Positions 52,690-62,317 of a stretch of 64,000 nucleotides of DNA are shown in pieces. A program made the position numbers and the translations under genes. Numbering within the stretch: the first letter of the stretch is position 1; each line of letters begins with the position of its first letter. Origin of the DNA: Paenibacillus sp. J2TS4 (GTDB taxonomy: Bacteria; Bacillota; Bacilli; Paenibacillales; NBRC-103111); NCBI RefSeq assembly GCF_018403245.1, contig NZ_BOSH01000019.1:1-64000 (forward strand), read 5' to 3'. The notes beneath the pieces were generated by a model. That model was given only the letters and a program-made list of their open reading frames with translations, ran no database searches and was not told the origin of the DNA.

Positions 52690-53562
52690 ATGACGAGAAT
52701 GACCAAAGGAGAACGAATTTTTCAAGGTTTTAATTATATTTTGCTTACTCTTATAGCATTAAGTATGTTTCTTCCGATTCTACATGTTCTAGCCCAATCC
52801 TTCAGCAGTGATTTGGCGATTAATTCGGGGAAAGTTACGATATTTCCGGTAGATTTCACTTTTGCCAACTACCAGATTGTGGTCAAGGATATGTCGGTCT
52901 GGAGAGCATTTATGATCAGCGTGTTCGTAACGGTGTTCGGAACCTTCTTCAATCTGGCGGCGACGGCCTCTTTGGCTTACCCTCTATCCAGATCAGAATA
53001 TTGGGGGCGCAAATATGTGCTGATGATGGTGCTGCTGACCTTTATTTTCAGTGCTCCCCTTATTCCCAACTATTTGCTGATCCGCTCTCTCGGTATGCTC
53101 GACACCCTGTGGGCATTGATCATTCCTGGAGCCATCAGCGCTTACAATCTGTTCATCATGCGATCCTTCTTTAATAATTTGCCGAACGAGCTGATAGACT
53201 CCGGAAGGATCGATGGCGCGGGAGAGATGAGGATTCTGTGGAGTATCGTGCTGCCATTGTCCAAGCCGGCCATGGCCACGATGGGATTATTTTATGCCGT
53301 GTCCCACTGGAATTCATATTCCAGCGCACTTTATTATATTAACAATCGGGCCTTGTACCCGCTGCAGGTTCGTCTACGGGAAATTGTCATTACCGATACG
53401 TTCGGGGAGATGGATTCCTCCTTCGAAAATTTGGCGAATATGTCGCCTGAGGGAATGAAAATGGCGGTTATCGCTGTCTCGACGCTGCCCATTATGCTGG
53501 TCTATCCGTTCTTGCAAAAGTACTTTATTAAAGGAATGCTGATCGGATCGATCAAATCGTAA
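52690..53562 (+). CDS. Carbohydrate ABC transporter permease (YtcP/MalG family)
   Basis: 290-aa second permease, with six helices (YILLTLIALSMFLPILHVLA first). The EAA loop is ELIDSGRIDGAGEMRILWSIVLPLSKPAMA and the YtcP-type signature ADFTFANYQIV-like region (VDFTFANYQIVVKD) follows the first helix. It starts 15 bp after the LplB-type gene and is translated with it, forming the heterodimeric channel. The AGGTGCGG ribosome site is acceptable. Confidence 0.93.
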   Translation: MTRMTKGERIFQGFNYILLTLIALSMFLPILHVLAQSFSSDLAINSGKVTIFPVDFTFANYQIVVKDMSVWRAFMISVFVTVFGTFFNLAATASLAYPLSRSEYWGRKYVLMMVLLTFIFSAPLIPNYLLIRSLGMLDTLWALIIPGAISAYNLFIMRSFFNNLPNELIDSGRIDGAGEMRILWSIVLPLSKPAMATMGLFYAVSHWNSYSSALYYINNRALYPLQVRLREIVITDTFGEMDSSFENLANMSPEGMKMAVIAVSTLPIMLVYPFLQKYFIKGMLIGSIKS

Positions 53563-53631
53563 AAGAACACAAGGCACAATAAAATTACCAATACTATGGA
53601 AGAACCGCAGGAGTTATCATGGTAACAAGAC

Positions 53632-53645
53632 TGGAAACGCTATCA
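53632..53645 (+). promoter_or_regulatory. Probable CcpA cre site upstream of the binding-protein gene
   Basis: TGGAAACGCTATCA matches the cre consensus at 13 of 14 positions. It lies 47 bp upstream of the lipoprotein start, in the 129-bp gap after the second permease, so either an internal promoter or read-through transcription would be under glucose control. Confidence 0.6.
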
Positions 53646-53691
53646 ACCATCATTCATTATCTATTATTTTAGTTGGAAAGAAGGGGTAAAT

Positions 53692-55284
53692 ATGAAAAAG
53701 GCATGGGGTCTGACATTAGCCGGAGTTCTGGCCGTTACTTCACTGGCTGGCTGTGCCGGCGGTGGCAAAGACGCTGCTCCAACCTCCACTCCAAACACAG
53801 GAGCTGGGGAGGAAAAACAAGAGGAGCCGAAGAAGGAGCCGACGAAGTTTTCCATTTCCTTCTCGACCAGCGGCAATCCGCACATGGAGTCTTCTCCGGA
53901 CATTAACAAAGACAAGTGGGTATTGAAGCTGGAGGAATTGACCAACACGGATTTGAACATAATCCCGGTTTCGCACAAAGAGTTTGATCAGAAGATGAGC
54001 TTAATGTTTGCCGGGAATGACATTCCGGACGTCGTTGGCAACTTGAGGGGAGGACCGACGACCTCGTCGATGGCCGGTTCGGTGGAGGCTGGGGTCTTCA
54101 TGCCTCTGGATGATTTGCTGAAGGAGCATGCTCCGAATCTGATGGCTCAGGTGCCGAAGGAAGCGTGGGAAGAAACCAGCTTTGAAGGCAAAATATACGG
54201 GATTCCTCTTTGGATTTCCAATCCGTCTCGCCGCGGAACCTTCTTCCGTACCGATCTTCTGGAGCAAACCGGCTTGCCTATGCCCAAAACGGCGGATGAA
54301 TTTCTGGACGTTCTGAGAGCGTTTAAAAAATTAGGGGTAGAGCATCCTTATCAATTCCGTGAAAACTTCAAATATGCCGATACGTTCCTGGGGGCTTACG
54401 ATGTGCTGCCGTTTCAATTCGAGCTGCAGGACGGCCAGGTTGTGCCGAAATTTTTTGATGTAGAGAATATGACCAAAGCGTTGGAAGCGTACAAGGCCAT
54501 GTATGATGAAGGCTTGATTCCGAAAGATTTCGCTACAGTTACGCAAGCGGACTACACCAAAAATATCAGCGCGGGCAAAGTCGGAATGTGGGATGCCAAT
54601 GCGGAAGGGCTGGCTGGCTTTAGAACGAAAATACGGGAAGCCGATCCCAATAGTAAGGTAGATCTCGTTCCTTCACCGACAGGCACGGATGGCAAGGGAG
54701 GTCTCCATCACGTTTCTGCCATATCCCAAACCTACTATATTAATAGCAAGGTGAAGGAAGAAACCGCTATTGGCATCATTAAGTTCTTCGACTGGATGAC
54801 GACGGAGGAAGCGGAAATGTTCTTCTCGTTCGGAATCGAAGGCGATACTTACACAATAGAGAATGGCAAGGTTAATTACAAATTCCCGGTAACGAAAGAG
54901 GAAGTGGACGAGGAAGGATTCCGCAGCGGGAACCTCTGGATGGTCCACGACGGCACTTATAGAAAGAAACTGGCTGAATTAACCGATGACGGCAAAGATA
55001 TGCTGGATGCTTTTGATAACATCCTCGCCCACGAAGGTCGTCCCGGAATTACATTTAATCCGAATTTGAACAGCTTCACGAAATATCCTGACCTGGCTCC
55101 AGGCGGAGATACCGGACCTAAGCTCATTCTGGATCACATGATCAAGATGATCTACGGCAGAGAGCCGATTTCTGACTGGCCAAAAGTGATCGAGGAGTAT
55201 AAAGCTAAAGGTGGAGATGAAATCATTAAGGAAGCCACCGAGAGATACAACAATAATGATGGGGTAGTGGATCATACCAAGTAA
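53692..55284 (+). CDS. Extracellular oligosaccharide-binding lipoprotein (LplA family)
   Basis: 530-aa lipoprotein with signal KAWGLTLAGVLAVTSLAGC and lipobox LAGC, then a short Glu/Lys-rich linker and the family 1 binding fold: LMFAGNDIPDVVGNL, LDDLLKEHAPNL, FEGKIYGIPLWISNPSRRGT, FRTDLLEQTGLPMPKTADEF, YKAMYDEGLIPKDFATVTQA and ISQTYYINSKVKEETAIGII. Length above 500 aa is usual for LplA-type proteins. It captures the oligosaccharide for the two preceding permeases. AAGGGG precedes the ATG. A terminator-like hairpin lies after it, so the protein can be made in excess over the downstream regulators. Confidence 0.93.
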   Translation: MKKAWGLTLAGVLAVTSLAGCAGGGKDAAPTSTPNTGAGEEKQEEPKKEPTKFSISFSTSGNPHMESSPDINKDKWVLKLEELTNTDLNIIPVSHKEFDQKMSLMFAGNDIPDVVGNLRGGPTTSSMAGSVEAGVFMPLDDLLKEHAPNLMAQVPKEAWEETSFEGKIYGIPLWISNPSRRGTFFRTDLLEQTGLPMPKTADEFLDVLRAFKKLGVEHPYQFRENFKYADTFLGAYDVLPFQFELQDGQVVPKFFDVENMTKALEAYKAMYDEGLIPKDFATVTQADYTKNISAGKVGMWDANAEGLAGFRTKIREADPNSKVDLVPSPTGTDGKGGLHHVSAISQTYYINSKVKEETAIGIIKFFDWMTTEEAEMFFSFGIEGDTYTIENGKVNYKFPVTKEEVDEEGFRSGNLWMVHDGTYRKKLAELTDDGKDMLDAFDNILAHEGRPGITFNPNLNSFTKYPDLAPGGDTGPKLILDHMIKMIYGREPISDWPKVIEEYKAKGGDEIIKEATERYNNNDGVVDHTK

Positions 55285-55299
55285 TCCCCCCAGTTTATC

Positions 55300-55341
55300 A
55301 GCCCCGGGAGAAGGAATTTACAACAATTATATCCCGGGGCT
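55300..55341 (+). terminator. Hairpin after the binding-protein gene
   Basis: AGCCCCGGGA (55300-55309) pairs perfectly with TCCCGGGGCT (55332-55341) across a 22-nt AT-rich loop. An AT-rich but not T-only tail follows. It could terminate part of the transcription or stabilise the upstream mRNA. Confidence 0.6.
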
Positions 55342-55401
55342 ATAATTAATACAGGTTGATGGGACAAAGAAATGGCGGTATCTGCTTCGACATTCGTTCG
55401 G

Positions 55402-55445
55402 GTGGATACTTTTTTCCATCCACGGACCGATAAAGGAGTGACTCC
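55402..55445 (+). promoter_or_regulatory. Structured leader of the response-regulator gene
   Basis: GTGGAT (55402) can pair with ATCCAC (55418) around a T6 loop, and GGAGT-G-ACTCC (55435-55445) is a perfect dyad that contains the ribosome site of the 55449 gene. The second stem would hide the ribosome site, suggesting control at translation; the loop is only one nucleotide as written, so pairing would have to open. Confidence 0.4.
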
Positions 55446-55448
55446 CCT

Positions 55449-56471
55449 ATGCATTTGCTTATTGTTGACGACGAGCCCATTATCCGCAAAGGGCTGGTCA
55501 AGATGGCAGAGCAATATCCTCTTCCTCTTGCCGGCATTCATACGGCTAACAACGGTGTTCACGCTTTGGAGCTTGTAGGCGAATATGAGCCGGATATCAT
55601 CTTTACCGATATTCGAATGCCTAAGATGGATGGGCTAGAATTATGCCGGCATATTTATGAGCAATATGACCATATTCAAACGGTAGTCATTTCCGGTTAC
55701 GGCGATTTTGCCTATGCCCAGCAATGTTTGTCCTATGGGGTCAAAAACTATTTGCTGAAGCCGGTTACACGGCAGGACGTTCATGAAATTCTGGATAAGC
55801 TGGTAAAGAAACCAGCCAAAGGCTATGTTCCCGTCTCCAAATATGTAGATTGGATAGATCAGGCGGAGGAATGCGTCTGGTCGTTACAGAAGGAAAAGCT
55901 GGAACGGTTGATTAAAGAATGGAGAGATTATTGCTTCTCATCGAGAATGAATACCGTTCAATGCGACGAGCTGCTGCAGGATTGCCTGGACATGCTCGCT
56001 AGACGTCTGCACGCGAGAGACTCCTCCTTGACTTTGAACCTGCCGAAAGGCGTTGGGGCGCGCACGAAGGAGGAGGCCTTTGGACATTTGGAACAACAGC
56101 TGGAATCCATTATGAATGAATTGGTATTGAAAAGAAACGGCAATTTCAAAGATCCGTTGGAGGAAGCCAAGATTTATATAGATCTTCATTTATCGGAAGA
56201 AATATCGCTGGAGGAAGTGGCGGAGAAAGCCGGATTTACGCCCAATTATTTTAGCTCCTTGTTCAAAAAGATGACGAACGAAACGTTCGTGCAGTACCGC
56301 ATCAAAAAGAGGATGGAGAAAGCGAAGCAGCTGCTGGCTGTGCCGCATTTTCGGATTGTCGATGTAGCGGCGGAGGTCGGCTATGAAGACTATCCTCATT
56401 TTACAAAAATGTTCAAGAAGGTGACCGGCCACTCCCCTTCCGAGTATCGGGCCATGCTGGGAATTAAATGA
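55449..56471 (+). CDS. YesN-type response regulator with AraC DNA-binding domain
   Basis: 340 aa. Receiver domain (1-120) with DDEP pocket, phospho-acceptor Asp54 in IIFTDIRMPKMDG, VISGYGDFAYAQQCL and KPVTR. A helical middle part leads to the C-terminal AraC double helix-turn-helix (about 240-340: ISLEEVAEKAGFTPNYFSSLFK; IVDVAAEVGYEDYPHFTKMF). Such regulators activate the neighbouring sugar-uptake genes. The gene stop overlaps the kinase start (ATGA). Its ribosome site lies in a dyad. Confidence 0.93.
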   Translation: MHLLIVDDEPIIRKGLVKMAEQYPLPLAGIHTANNGVHALELVGEYEPDIIFTDIRMPKMDGLELCRHIYEQYDHIQTVVISGYGDFAYAQQCLSYGVKNYLLKPVTRQDVHEILDKLVKKPAKGYVPVSKYVDWIDQAEECVWSLQKEKLERLIKEWRDYCFSSRMNTVQCDELLQDCLDMLARRLHARDSSLTLNLPKGVGARTKEEAFGHLEQQLESIMNELVLKRNGNFKDPLEEAKIYIDLHLSEEISLEEVAEKAGFTPNYFSSLFKKMTNETFVQYRIKKRMEKAKQLLAVPHFRIVDVAAEVGYEDYPHFTKMFKKVTGHSPSEYRAMLGIK

Positions 56472-58300
56472 TTAAGGGAAGTCTGTACCGCAAGCTTCTT
56501 TTTTATTTTCTTATCGTGATCGTGGTGACGCTGGCTTCTGTAGGCATCTCGACTTACAGTAAATCCTCCAAAGAGCTGGACACTCAAATTAGGCGTCATA
56601 TGTCGCAAATTATTAATAATGCCATTAACCATACCGATTTATATTTAAAATCCTATGAGCGTTCTATCATAGCCCTTCTAACAAACCGGGATGTCAAGAA
56701 GTTCGTAGATTTGCCAAGCCGTCCAGAAAGCTATGATTATTATAATTATCGAAAGCTTATTAAGGAAGTCGGGCTGCAGCCGATTCTGATCCGTTATCCG
56801 GAGATTCTGTCGATCTATATTATTAGCTTTGAGGGGAATGCTGTCTATGATTATAACGGGATACCGGACGAGACTTTTACTTCCGCCGAAATAGAAGAGC
56901 ATCTCAACCAATTATTGGAATATACCAAACCGGATGGCAGCTTATCGATCATGAACAGCAGTATTTTCCCCGCTTATGATCGACAGGTCGTTCGCCTGGC
57001 CCGCCAGATCAAAGGGTATTCCTCACCGGAGTATAAAGGAATTCTTGCGATTGAAATTAAATCGGTCGAGCTGTCCACCTTATGGAACGGGGTAGATTTG
57101 GGAGAGGATGGCTACTTTTTTATCGTCGATAAAAAGGGAAGGATCGTCTATCATCCGGATAGCGAGCGGATTCTTACCGAAGTAACAGGGCCGCTGAAGG
57201 ACAACATTTTTTCGTCTGATGAGAAAATGTTTACGGCGGAGGAGGATGGCCGGGAGCGGATGTTCATGAGCCGCAAATCGGATTATTCCGGCTGGAATCT
57301 GGTCGTCTCCATGCCTCTGGATGAGATTAAGAAGCCGGTATCCAGTATCAGGATGACGACGATCGTCGTCGGTCTGTTTACGTTGGGCTTTGCTTCTTTG
57401 CTGGCCTACCGCTTTGGCCTGTCCATCACCCGTCCGATTCAAGTGTTGAAGCGTGGTATGAGACAAACGGAAAAAGGAAACTGGGCGATGATTCCGCTGC
57501 CTGAGCAGAAGGATGAAATCACCGAGCTGATGGTTCGCTACAATTTGATGGTCAATCGGCTGTCTGAGCTGGTGGAGCAGGTTTATGAAGCGGAGCTGAC
57601 GAATCAAGAGACCCAGATGGAGCGGCAGAAGGCTGAATTTCAATCGCTGCAGCTGCAAATCAATCCGCATTTTCTATACAACACGCTGGAGACCATTGTT
57701 TGTTATGCCGCCGTTCAAGAATCGGAGGAAATATCGGACATCGTCAAAGCGATGGCCTACATGCTCCGTTATTCGATTCAGACGAATCTGGAAGAAATAA
57801 CGGTAGCGAATGAATTGAATCATGTTTTAAACTATATGATTATTTTAAGGCACCGGATTGAACGGGAGTTTGAGATTGACGTTCCCGTCCCTCCGAGGCT
57901 TCTGCTGAAAAAAATGGTTCGACTCACCCTTCAGCCTTTGGTGGAGAATGTGTTTCAGCATGCGTTTCCGGATGGAGTGGAGGAATATCACTGGATTCGG
58001 ATCGATGCTGAGGAGACGGAGGACCATTTTCGAGTGATCGTTGAAGACAACGGTGCTGGGATCGCCTCCGAGGATTTGCTGGAGCTGCAGCGGAGGCTGC
58101 GGACAAACCGGCTGGCGGATGACGAAGACGATCCGCGCAAGGTGAAGGGCGGCATTGGTGTTCTCAATGTTCACCGGCGTATCCAGATGGTGTTCGGCGA
58201 GCAGTATGGCTTGCATATAGAGAGCGAGGAAGGCAGGGGGACGAAGATGATCATGATCATGCCCCTGCAGGGAGACAGTCTGAAGCCAAAGGAAAAATAA
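56468..58300 (+). CDS. YesM-type sensor histidine kinase
   Basis: 610 aa. N-terminal helix (LLFYFLIVIVVTLASVGIST), extracellular dCache sensor (about 35-280), second helix (about 292-315), HAMP (FGLSITRPIQVLKRGMRQTE), then the His_kinase domain with phospho-acceptor His401 in LQINPHFLYNTLETI and the ATPase domain with LTLQPLVENVFQHAF (N box) and VIVEDNGAGI (G1), GIGVLNVHRRIQMVFG (G2). It pairs with the overlapping response regulator and probably senses the extracellular sugar, directly or through the LplA-type protein. Confidence 0.93.
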   Translation: MIKGSLYRKLLFYFLIVIVVTLASVGISTYSKSSKELDTQIRRHMSQIINNAINHTDLYLKSYERSIIALLTNRDVKKFVDLPSRPESYDYYNYRKLIKEVGLQPILIRYPEILSIYIISFEGNAVYDYNGIPDETFTSAEIEEHLNQLLEYTKPDGSLSIMNSSIFPAYDRQVVRLARQIKGYSSPEYKGILAIEIKSVELSTLWNGVDLGEDGYFFIVDKKGRIVYHPDSERILTEVTGPLKDNIFSSDEKMFTAEEDGRERMFMSRKSDYSGWNLVVSMPLDEIKKPVSSIRMTTIVVGLFTLGFASLLAYRFGLSITRPIQVLKRGMRQTEKGNWAMIPLPEQKDEITELMVRYNLMVNRLSELVEQVYEAELTNQETQMERQKAEFQSLQLQINPHFLYNTLETIVCYAAVQESEEISDIVKAMAYMLRYSIQTNLEEITVANELNHVLNYMIILRHRIEREFEIDVPVPPRLLLKKMVRLTLQPLVENVFQHAFPDGVEEYHWIRIDAEETEDHFRVIVEDNGAGIASEDLLELQRRLRTNRLADDEDDPRKVKGGIGVLNVHRRIQMVFGEQYGLHIESEEGRGTKMIMIMPLQGDSLKPKEK

Positions 58301-58415
58301 TGGAGTCTATTTCCTGCCCGACGCAGGACAAGAAGGCGAAGGGGAACAGGGAAGAACAATAAATTGGTGACAATGGGAAGCAGCATGGACCCATTGGGGA
58401 GAGGAGAAGTAATGG

Positions 58416-60539
58416 ATGGGCAACAGCAACAGTCATACTTCTGTGCATGCGGACTGGAAGGAGGTCGCACCGGGCGTATGGAAGCTTCGGACAGGAGCAC
58501 CTTCCGAGGTTACACCGGCCTCAATCGTTAGTCCGGCAGCGAATGTCGAAGCGTTAACCCAAATGGGAGTCGGCAGCCTGCCCTTCCGTTTGGATGAGAT
58601 TGGAGTCCGGGCGGATAAGGTTAGAACGGTTGTCACCCTTCCGCTTCAACGGGAAGAAAGGCTCTATGGGATGGGCTTGCAGTTTATGAGGATGAACCAC
58701 CGCGGCCGCACCCGATTTTTAAGGGTAAACAGCGATCCCAAGCAGGATACCGGAGAAACTCATGCTCCCGTTCCTTGGTATGTATCCGACCTCGGGTATG
58801 GAGTGTTCGTCAATACGTCGCGTATTGCGACGTTCTATTGCGGATCGTCGGTCCGAACAGACAGCAATCTTCACCATGAGGCTAAAGATCGGAACCGGGA
58901 TTCGAGCTGGAAGGCCACTCCGTTATCGGATACGGTGGAGGTTGTCGTGCCCGAGCCGGGAGTTGAATTATACGTCTTTGCCGGTCCCACTATGCTGGAG
59001 GCCGTTCGCCGCTATAATCTGTTCCACGGCGGAGGCTTCCTCCCGCCCAAATGGGGACTGGGCTTTTGGCACCGGGTTCCGAAGAGCTATACGGCGGATG
59101 AGGTGTTGGCCGAGGCGTTGGAATTCCGCAGCCGCGGAGTCCCGTGCGATGTCATTGGGCTGGAACCGGGCTGGCACAGCCGAAGCTATCCGGTGACATA
59201 TGAATGGGATCGGGACAAATTCCCCGATCCGGAACGATTCGTTAGGGGAATGGAGGAACACGGCTTCCGTGTTAACCTGTGGGAGCATCCGTACGTCTCG
59301 CCGGATGCGGAGATATACGGACCGCTTAAGCCGCTGTCCGGCTCTCATACGGTGTGGCATGGGCTCGTGCCCGATTATACTTTGCCGGAGGCCCGGCAAA
59401 TTTATACCGGCCAGCACCAAACGGAGCATGTCGACATAGGCGTGTCCGGCTACAAGCTGGATGAGTGCGATGGAAGCGAGCTGACCCGCAATTCGTGGAT
59501 ATTTCCGCAGCATGCGGAGTTTCCGTCCGGATGCGATGGCGAGCAGATGCGGCAGGTCTACGGGCTGTCCCTGCAGAAGATGACCGCCGATCTGTTCCGC
59601 TCCGCCGACCGGAGAACCTACGGGCTCGCGAGAGCTTCCAATGCGTGTGCGTCCACGCTGCCTTATGTGCTCTATTCCGATCTGTATGATCATCGTTCTT
59701 TTGTCAGAGCGATGTGCAATGCCAGCTTCAGCGGCCTGCTGTGGACTCCGGAAGTACGGAAAGCGGACAACGCGGAAGACTGGGTGCGCCGGATGCAGGT
59801 GGTCTGTTTGTCTCCCCTGGCTATGCTGAACGCTTGGGCGGATGGCACCAAGCCATGGTCCTTCGCTGAAGTGGAGCCGATCGTGACCAAGTATATCCGG
59901 CTGAGGATGCGATTGATTCCGTATTTATATTCGGCGTTCGCCCGGTACTATGAAGAAGGGATCCCGCCGGTTCGGGCCATGCCATTGGAAGAGGCGATGG
60001 CAGGCGGTCAGGAGAAGGATGGCTCGCGACTGGATTCCACCGAGTTCGCTTACGGATCTGCTGCAGAAAGCGAGCTGGATGACCAGTATATGTTCGGTGA
60101 TTCCATGCTGGTGGCTCCCCTGTTCGCCGGACAACGAAGCCGCCGGATTTATTTGCCCGAAGGCGTCTGGTATGATTTCGACACCGGGGAGCGTCACGAA
60201 GGGGGATGTTACATAGAAGTCTCCCCCGGGCTGGAGATTATCCCCGTCTATGTGCGGGACGGTTCGATCCTCCCGCTGATGCCGGAGCTGTCACATGCTC
60301 CCGGCCCGGGAGAGCAGGTGCCTATCGAGCTGCATCACTATGGCACGGCATCCGGAGCTTGCCGGCTATATGACGATGACGGAGTAAGCTTTGCCTATGA
60401 ACAAGGCGAGTATAGATGGAGAGAGGTAGCGCTGCGGGTAGATCAGGAGGGGCGGTCTGAAGCGTCTGTTTCGCCCGTTGAAGAAGGCTGGTCTTCGGCC
60501 TACAGCGACTTTACCTGGGTGTTCCATCATTTGGAATGA
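58416..60539 (+). CDS. GH31 family alpha-glycosidase
   Basis: 707-aa cytoplasmic glycoside hydrolase. An N-terminal beta-sandwich (about 1-190, with LYGMGLQFMRMNHRGRTRFL) precedes the TIM barrel (about 200-500: PPKWGLGFWHRVPKSYTADE, DVIGLEPGWHS). The catalytic nucleophile is probably Asp349 in SGYKLDECDGSE. The proximal C-terminal sandwich holds DQYMFGDSMLVAPLF and VWYDFDTGERHEGG. GH31 members include alpha-glucosidase, alpha-xylosidase and sulfoquinovosidase; specificity cannot be fixed here. No signal peptide, so it acts on imported oligosaccharide. AGGAG lies 9 nt before the ATG. It follows the sensor kinase after 115 bp. Confidence 0.92.
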   Translation: MGNSNSHTSVHADWKEVAPGVWKLRTGAPSEVTPASIVSPAANVEALTQMGVGSLPFRLDEIGVRADKVRTVVTLPLQREERLYGMGLQFMRMNHRGRTRFLRVNSDPKQDTGETHAPVPWYVSDLGYGVFVNTSRIATFYCGSSVRTDSNLHHEAKDRNRDSSWKATPLSDTVEVVVPEPGVELYVFAGPTMLEAVRRYNLFHGGGFLPPKWGLGFWHRVPKSYTADEVLAEALEFRSRGVPCDVIGLEPGWHSRSYPVTYEWDRDKFPDPERFVRGMEEHGFRVNLWEHPYVSPDAEIYGPLKPLSGSHTVWHGLVPDYTLPEARQIYTGQHQTEHVDIGVSGYKLDECDGSELTRNSWIFPQHAEFPSGCDGEQMRQVYGLSLQKMTADLFRSADRRTYGLARASNACASTLPYVLYSDLYDHRSFVRAMCNASFSGLLWTPEVRKADNAEDWVRRMQVVCLSPLAMLNAWADGTKPWSFAEVEPIVTKYIRLRMRLIPYLYSAFARYYEEGIPPVRAMPLEEAMAGGQEKDGSRLDSTEFAYGSAAESELDDQYMFGDSMLVAPLFAGQRSRRIYLPEGVWYDFDTGERHEGGCYIEVSPGLEIIPVYVRDGSILPLMPELSHAPGPGEQVPIELHHYGTASGACRLYDDDGVSFAYEQGEYRWREVALRVDQEGRSEASVSPVEEGWSSAYSDFTWVFHHLE

Positions 60540-60570
60540 GCGACAAGGATGAATAAAGGAGGAATTGGCG

Positions 60571-61518
60571 ATGCAGTACAGAAGACTGGGCAACAGCGGG
60601 TTGAAGGTGAGTGAAATTAGTCTGGGAAGCTGGCTCACTTACGGTGGATCGGTGGACGCGAGCAAGGCGGAAGCGGTCGTGGATCGGGCTTATGAGCTGG
60701 GCATCAACTTTTTTGACACGGCCAATGTCTATCACCAGGGAGCGGCGGAAAGCATTGTCGGCAAAGCTTTGTCCAAGTACCGGCGGGAATCGTATGTACT
60801 GGCGACGAAGGCGTTTTTTCCGATGGGAGAAGGGCCTAATGATCGGGGATTATCGCGTAAGCACATTATCGAGCAGTGTGAGGCGAGCCTGAAACGAATG
60901 GGCGTCGATTACATAGATTTGTATCAATGCCATCGCTTTGATCCGGAAACCCCGTTGGAGGAGACTTTGCGGGCGCTGGATGATTTGGTGACGCAAGGAA
61001 AGGTGCTCTATATCGGGGTTAGCCTGTGGAGTGCGGTTCAGTTGCTCGATGCGGTTCATCTCGCCAAAGAGCTTAATCTGGATCGGATTATATCGAACCA
61101 GCCGCAATACAGCATGCTTCTTCGTTCCATTGAGCAGGATGTCATTCCGGTCAGTGAGAGGGAAGGAATCGGGCAGGTGGTCTTCTCTCCATTGGCCCAA
61201 GGAGTGCTAACCGGCAAGTATAAGCCCGGGGCCCCGGCACCGGAAGGGTCTCGGGCGACCGATCCGAAATCGAACATGTTCATTAACCGGTTCATGCAGG
61301 AGGAGCAGCTTAGGAAAGTGGAGAAGTTGAAGCCGATTGCTGAACGCAACGGAGTCAGTCCGGCGCAGCTGGCGCTGGCCTGGATCTTGCGTCTGGATAA
61401 CATCTCCAGCTGTATTATCGGGGCCTCACGGCCAGAGCAAGTGGAGGAAAATGCCAAAGCTTCCGGGGTGAAGCTTTCCTCGGAAGACCTGCAGGAAATC
61501 GAACAAATTTTGGAGTAG
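60571..61518 (+). CDS. Aldo/keto reductase
   Basis: 315-aa NADPH-dependent oxidoreductase of the aldo/keto reductase family, near the YghZ/Kv-beta group. Catalytic residues: Asp in NFFDTANVY with the Tyr, Lys in YVLATKAFFP, His in YQCHRFDPETPLEE; the NADP-binding end has VVFSPLAQGVLTGKY and SCIIGASRPEQVEEN. ATG 60571 has AAGGAGG at 8 nt. It lies 31 bp after the GH31 gene, so the two are co-expressed; reduction of a sugar aldehyde is a plausible role. Confidence 0.93.
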   Translation: MQYRRLGNSGLKVSEISLGSWLTYGGSVDASKAEAVVDRAYELGINFFDTANVYHQGAAESIVGKALSKYRRESYVLATKAFFPMGEGPNDRGLSRKHIIEQCEASLKRMGVDYIDLYQCHRFDPETPLEETLRALDDLVTQGKVLYIGVSLWSAVQLLDAVHLAKELNLDRIISNQPQYSMLLRSIEQDVIPVSEREGIGQVVFSPLAQGVLTGKYKPGAPAPEGSRATDPKSNMFINRFMQEEQLRKVEKLKPIAERNGVSPAQLALAWILRLDNISSCIIGASRPEQVEENAKASGVKLSSEDLQEIEQILE

Positions 61519-61786
61519 GAAGTAACGGAACTGTACAGCCGTATAATCAATATCCCTTTATTGAATAGCCCCCCCTCCCCCCCTTCTTCACGGATAAGCG
61601 TTTGGTTCACCGCAGCCAGCCTATCCGGGAGGACGGGGTCTTTTTTTTAACATTATTTATCAAAATTAAACCGTAAGAAGGAAAAAAAGGGGCCCGCTGT
61701 TTGTATCGTAAGAAAATCGCTTTTTTAAGAAGTTAGCTCTATGATTGGAATGTGATTCTGCTGCGATGTACCGGATGTGGCGACTG

Positions 61787-61970
61787 TAACGGAAGTCAGC
61801 GACCTTATTTCAATAATATGGGCAATATCGCCATCCTAACGGAACCCAGCACCGCTATTCGCCTATTTCGATGGCAATCCTTCGCGAATGGTAGGCAATA
61901 ACGGCGTATAGTTCCGTTAGCTTCAAAAACGGCTGATTTCCGATTGAATAACGCCTCTCAGTTCCGTAAG
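61787..61970. repeat. Four-monomer palindromic repeat element, ACGGAA family
   Basis: ACGGAA begins at 61789 and 61839 (exactly 50 bp apart); inverted TTCCGT begins at 61912 and 61962 (exactly 50 bp apart). Box contexts are alike (CTAACGGAACCCAGCACCGC; inverted copy AGCTAACGGAACTATACGCC). The right half's reverse complement aligns with the left half. A diverged copy is at 6925-7108. The gap 61519-62556 further holds C-rich tracts at 61569-61583, a T8 run at about 61641-61648 after GACGGGGTC that may end the reductase transcript, and the two features listed next. Confidence 0.75.
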
Positions 61971-62271
61971 CACTTTCCTTAGAAGGATTGCCGCTGGAAG
62001 GCTATAGTAAACGAATTCGTCGCAACGTCAAAAATGTTCATCCCCGATGGTGACCGACAGGTCATGCAGGTTTGTGGGGTATTTTACGGGGCTCCCCGCA
62101 AAGTACTGTATAAACCCCTATCGAAGCAAAGTTATGAAGAGCGATCGCGATTAGAGGAAAGTTAGACGCCGACTCCGTTGGAGTGTGGACGGAATACGCA
62201 TCGAGGGAATCTGTCACTTGAGGGGTTATTTTTTTAATCCTTTAGCCGATAAAGGGGATAGGCAGACCTTC

Positions 62272-62301
62272 CGCGGGGGAAACTCCTTTCATTCCCCCGC
62301 G
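62272..62301. other. GC-rich intergenic hairpin
   Basis: CGCGGGGGAA and TTCCCCCGCG pair perfectly over 10 bp around a 10-nt loop. A T8 run lies about 40 bp to its left (62228-62235), so it is not a classic terminator for either strand. It lies next to the MITE-like repeat. Confidence 0.5.
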
Positions 62302-62317
62302 TAGTTCCTATATATTC

